This document shows positions 60,839 through 64,000 of a stretch of 64,000 nt of DNA, piece by piece. Location of the stretch: assembly GCA_032622095.1 (NCBI GenBank), contig CP136062.1, positions 39,994,918-40,058,917 on the forward strand. The letters run 5' to 3'. A program made the translations under genes and the position numbers. Source of the DNA: Siphonodentalium dalli. Lineage: Eukaryota > Mollusca > Scaphopoda > Gadilida > Siphonodentaliidae. The notes beneath the pieces were generated by a model. The model ran no database searches. It saw only the letters and a list, made by a program, of their open reading frames with translations, and was not told the origin of the DNA. Every line of letters starts with the position of its first letter. Within the stretch, counting starts at the first letter, position 1.

Positions 60839-63800
60839 CTATAGGTATCCCCACCACACATATATATATAGGTATCCCCATCATACACATCTATATGTAT
60901 CACCGCCACACACATATATAGGTAACCCCACCACATTCATCTATTGGTATCCCCACCATACACATCTTTAGGTATCCCCACCATACACATCTATATGTAT
61001 CACCGCCACACTCATATATAGGTATCCGCACCACATACATCTATATGTATCACCACCACATACATATATAGGTATCCCCACCACATACATCTATAGGTAT
61101 CCCCACCACACAAATCTATATGTATTACCACCACATACATATATAGGTATCCCCACCACACACATATGTAGGTATCCCCACGACATACATATATAGGTAT
61201 CCCCACCACACACATATAGGTATCCTCATCACACACATATATAGGTATCCTCACCACACACATATATAGGTATCCCCGTCACATACATCTATAGGTATCA
61301 CCACCACATACATCTATAGGTATCACCACCACATACATCTATAGATATCCCCACCACATACATCTATAGGTATCCCCACCACATACTTCTATAGGTATCC
61401 CCGCCACACACATCTATAGGTATCCTCACCACACACATATATAGGTATCCCCACCACATACATCTATAGGTATCCCCACCACACACATATATAGGTATTC
61501 CCACCACACACAGATATAGGTATCCCCACCACATACATATATAGGTATCCCCACCACACACATATAGGTATACCCGCCACACACATCTATAGGTATCACC
61601 ACCACATACATCTATAGGTATCACCACCACATACATCTATAGGTATCCCCACCACATACATATATAGGTATCCCCACCACTTACATCTATAGGTATCCCC
61701 GCCACACACATCTATAGGTATTAACACCACATACATCTATAGGTATCACCACCACCACATACATCTATAGGCATACATACCACATACATCTATAGGTATT
61801 ACCACCACATACATCTATAGGTATCCCCGCCACACACATCTGTATGTATCCTCACCACACACATATATAGGTATCCCCACCACATACATATATAGGTATC
61901 CCCACCACACACATATATAGGTATCACCACCACATACATCTATATGTATCCCCACCACATACATCTATAGGTAACCCCACCACATACATATATAGGTATC
62001 CCCCCCACATACATCTATAGGTATCCCCACCACACACATATATAGGTATCAACACCACACACATATATAGGTATTACCACCACATACATCTATAGGTATC
62101 CCCACCACATACATATATAGGTATCCCCGCCACATACATATATAGGTATCCCCGCCACATACATATATAGGTATCCCCACCACACACACATATAGGTATC
62201 CCCACCACACACATATATAGGTATCCCCACCAAACACATATATATAGGTATCCCCGCCACACACATATATAGGTATCCTCACCACATATATATATAGGTC
62301 TCCCCACCACATACATCTATAGGTATCCCCACCACACACATATATAGGTCTCCCCACCACATACATCTATAGGTATCCCCACCACACACATCTATAGGTA
62401 TCCTCACCACATACATATATAGGTATCCCCGCCACACACACATATAGGTATCCTCACCACACACATCTATAGGTATCCCCACCACACACATATATAGGTA
62501 TCGCCACCACACACATATATAGGTATCCCCACCACACACATCTATAGGTATCCCCACCACACACATATATAGGTATCCCCACCACATACATATATAGATA
62601 TCCCCACCACACACATCTATAGGTATCCCCACCACACACATATATAGGTATCCCCACCACATACATATATAGGTATCCCCACCACATACATATATAGGTA
62701 TCACCACCACATACATATATAGGTATCCTCACCACACACATCTATAGGTATCCCACCACACACATATATAGGTATCCCCACCACACACATCTATAGGTAT
62801 CCCCACCACACACATATATAAGTCTCCCCACCACACACATATATAGGTATCCCCACCACACACATATATAGGTCTCCCCACCACATACATCTATAGGTAT
62901 TCCCACCACACACATATATAGGTATCCTCACCACATACATATATAGGTATCCCCGCCAAACACATATATAGGTATCCTCACCACACACATCTATAGGTAT
63001 CCCCACCACACACATATATAGGTATCGCCACCACACACATATATAGGTATCCCCACCACACACATCTATAGGTATCCCCACCACACACATATATAGGTAT
63101 CCCCAACACACACATATATAAGTATCCCCACCACATACATATATAGGTATCACCACCACATACATATATAGGTATCCTCACCACACACATATATAGGTAT
63201 CCCACCACACACATATATAGGTATCCCCACCACACACATAAATAGGTATCCCCACCACACACATCTATAGGTATCCCCACTACATACATATATATGTATC
63301 CCCACCACATACATATATAGGTATCCCCGCCACATACATATATAGGTATCCCCATCACATACATATATAGGTATCCCCACCACACACATATATAGGTATC
63401 GCCACCACACACATATATAGGTATCCCCACCACACACATATATATAGGTATCCCCACCACATACATATATAGGTCTCCACCACATACATCTATAGGTATC
63501 CCCACCACACACATCTATAGGTATCCCCACCACACACATATATTGGTATCACCACCACATACATATATAGGTATCCCCGCCACACACATATATAGGTATC
63601 CCCGCCACATACATATATAGGTATCCCCACCACACACATCTATAGGTATCCCCACCATATACATATATAGGTATCACCACCACACACATATATAGGTATC
63701 CCCACCACACACATATATAGGTATCCCCGCCACATACATATATAGGTATCACCACCACACACATATATAGGTCTCTCCACCACATACATCTTTAGGTATC

Positions 63801-64000
63801 CCCACCACACACATCTATATGTATCCCCACCACACACAGATCTATAGGTCTCCCCACCACATACATATATAGGTATCCCCACCACACACATATATAGGTA
63901 TCCCCACCACATACATATATATGTATCACCACCACACACACATAGGTATCCCCGCCACATACATATAGGTATCCCCACCACATACATATAGGTATCCCCA
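60839..64000. repeat. Heterogeneous distal satellite
   Basis: Units here are still 25 bp but carry more scattered variants (CCCCCCCCACATAC near 62000, GGCATACATACC near 61770, a 28-bp ATCACCACCACCAC unit near 61745). The 61012-61636 stretch resembles the 786-1410 block of the 2,167-bp family. No long exact internal repeat was found by eye, as expected for an older or less homogenised part of an array. Confidence 0.65.

Larger units (their letters stand above)
42802..64000. repeat. 25-bp tandem satellite array, right arm
   Basis: This is the same unit and orientation as the left arm, continuing to the window end without unique DNA. Variants and 23-bp units are as in the left arm. From about 54 kb, units of 27 bp with TATATATAGG become common, and 31-bp units appear at 55.4 and 59.4 kb. 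No gene is seen; minus-strand open frames are repeat by-products. Confidence 0.98.

Noticed and set aside
1-64000. Centromere identity of the array
   Set aside because: HOR structure is compatible with it, but there is no centromere-protein binding motif I can recognise and no positional information.

Overview
The window is eukaryotic, non-genic, highly repetitive DNA. About 62.3 of 64.0 kb is one tandem array of a 25-bp unit. The C-rich half is GGTATCCCCACCAC and the AT-rich half ends in ACATATATA or ACATCTATA (a perfect unit is at 270-294). Dividing the length by 25 gives roughly 2,490 units. The array runs off both window ends, so neither border is seen. No housekeeping gene, rRNA, tRNA, CRISPR array or operon is present. 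The only non-satellite DNA is 41089-42793. The organism cannot be named. A GT-AG intron, AATAAA signals and a BED-finger hAT transposon remnant show a eukaryote, most plausibly an invertebrate animal (inference).

Layout. Base variants, 23-bp short units and rare indels are inherited as linked blocks, so the array is hierarchical (higher-order repeats, HORs). At 1-3.7 kb there is a 2,167-bp HOR. At 3.3-8.9 kb lies a related segment carrying nested 1,046-bp and 823-bp tandem duplications. At 8.9-15.5 kb the 2,113/2,166-bp HOR recurs in tandem. At 15.2-18.4 kb is a second copy of the 4.3-8.4 kb segment. At 17.2-27 kb there are two copies of a ~5.58-kb block, the first with a 1,221-bp duplication. 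At 27-40.6 kb a 2,641-bp HOR occurs about five times, with private 421-bp and 125-bp duplications. At 42.8-54 kb are related ~2.2-2.8-kb blocks. At 54-60.8 kb a 4,005-bp HOR occurs twice. From 60.8 kb to the end the array is more heterogeneous. Most of these periods come from comparing shifted landmarks by eye and should be checked by self-alignment.

The island at 41089-42793 (1,705 bp) is a complete but defective hAT transposon. It has 5'-CAG...CTG-3' imperfect terminal inverted repeats, TAATTG-rich subterminal repeats, and an exact 8-bp target-site duplication (CCCGCCAC). It holds a two-exon relic of a transposase: a BED zinc finger split by a 476-bp intron, fused by internal deletion to a short piece of the catalytic region ending ...ATRWNCQL-stop. 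It interrupts an HOR position that is intact in several paralogous copies, so the pre-insertion site can be read inside the window. The intron carries a (TTGAT)5 tract that may be a retroposon tail.

The many long minus-strand open frames across the array are a by-product of the repeat. Because 25 = 1 mod 3, each frame cycles through one 25-residue peptide every 75 nt, and the G-rich strand has few stops. They are not annotated as genes. I found no convincing new gene system. The most informative material is the array's nested duplication history and the hAT insertion that dates against it.
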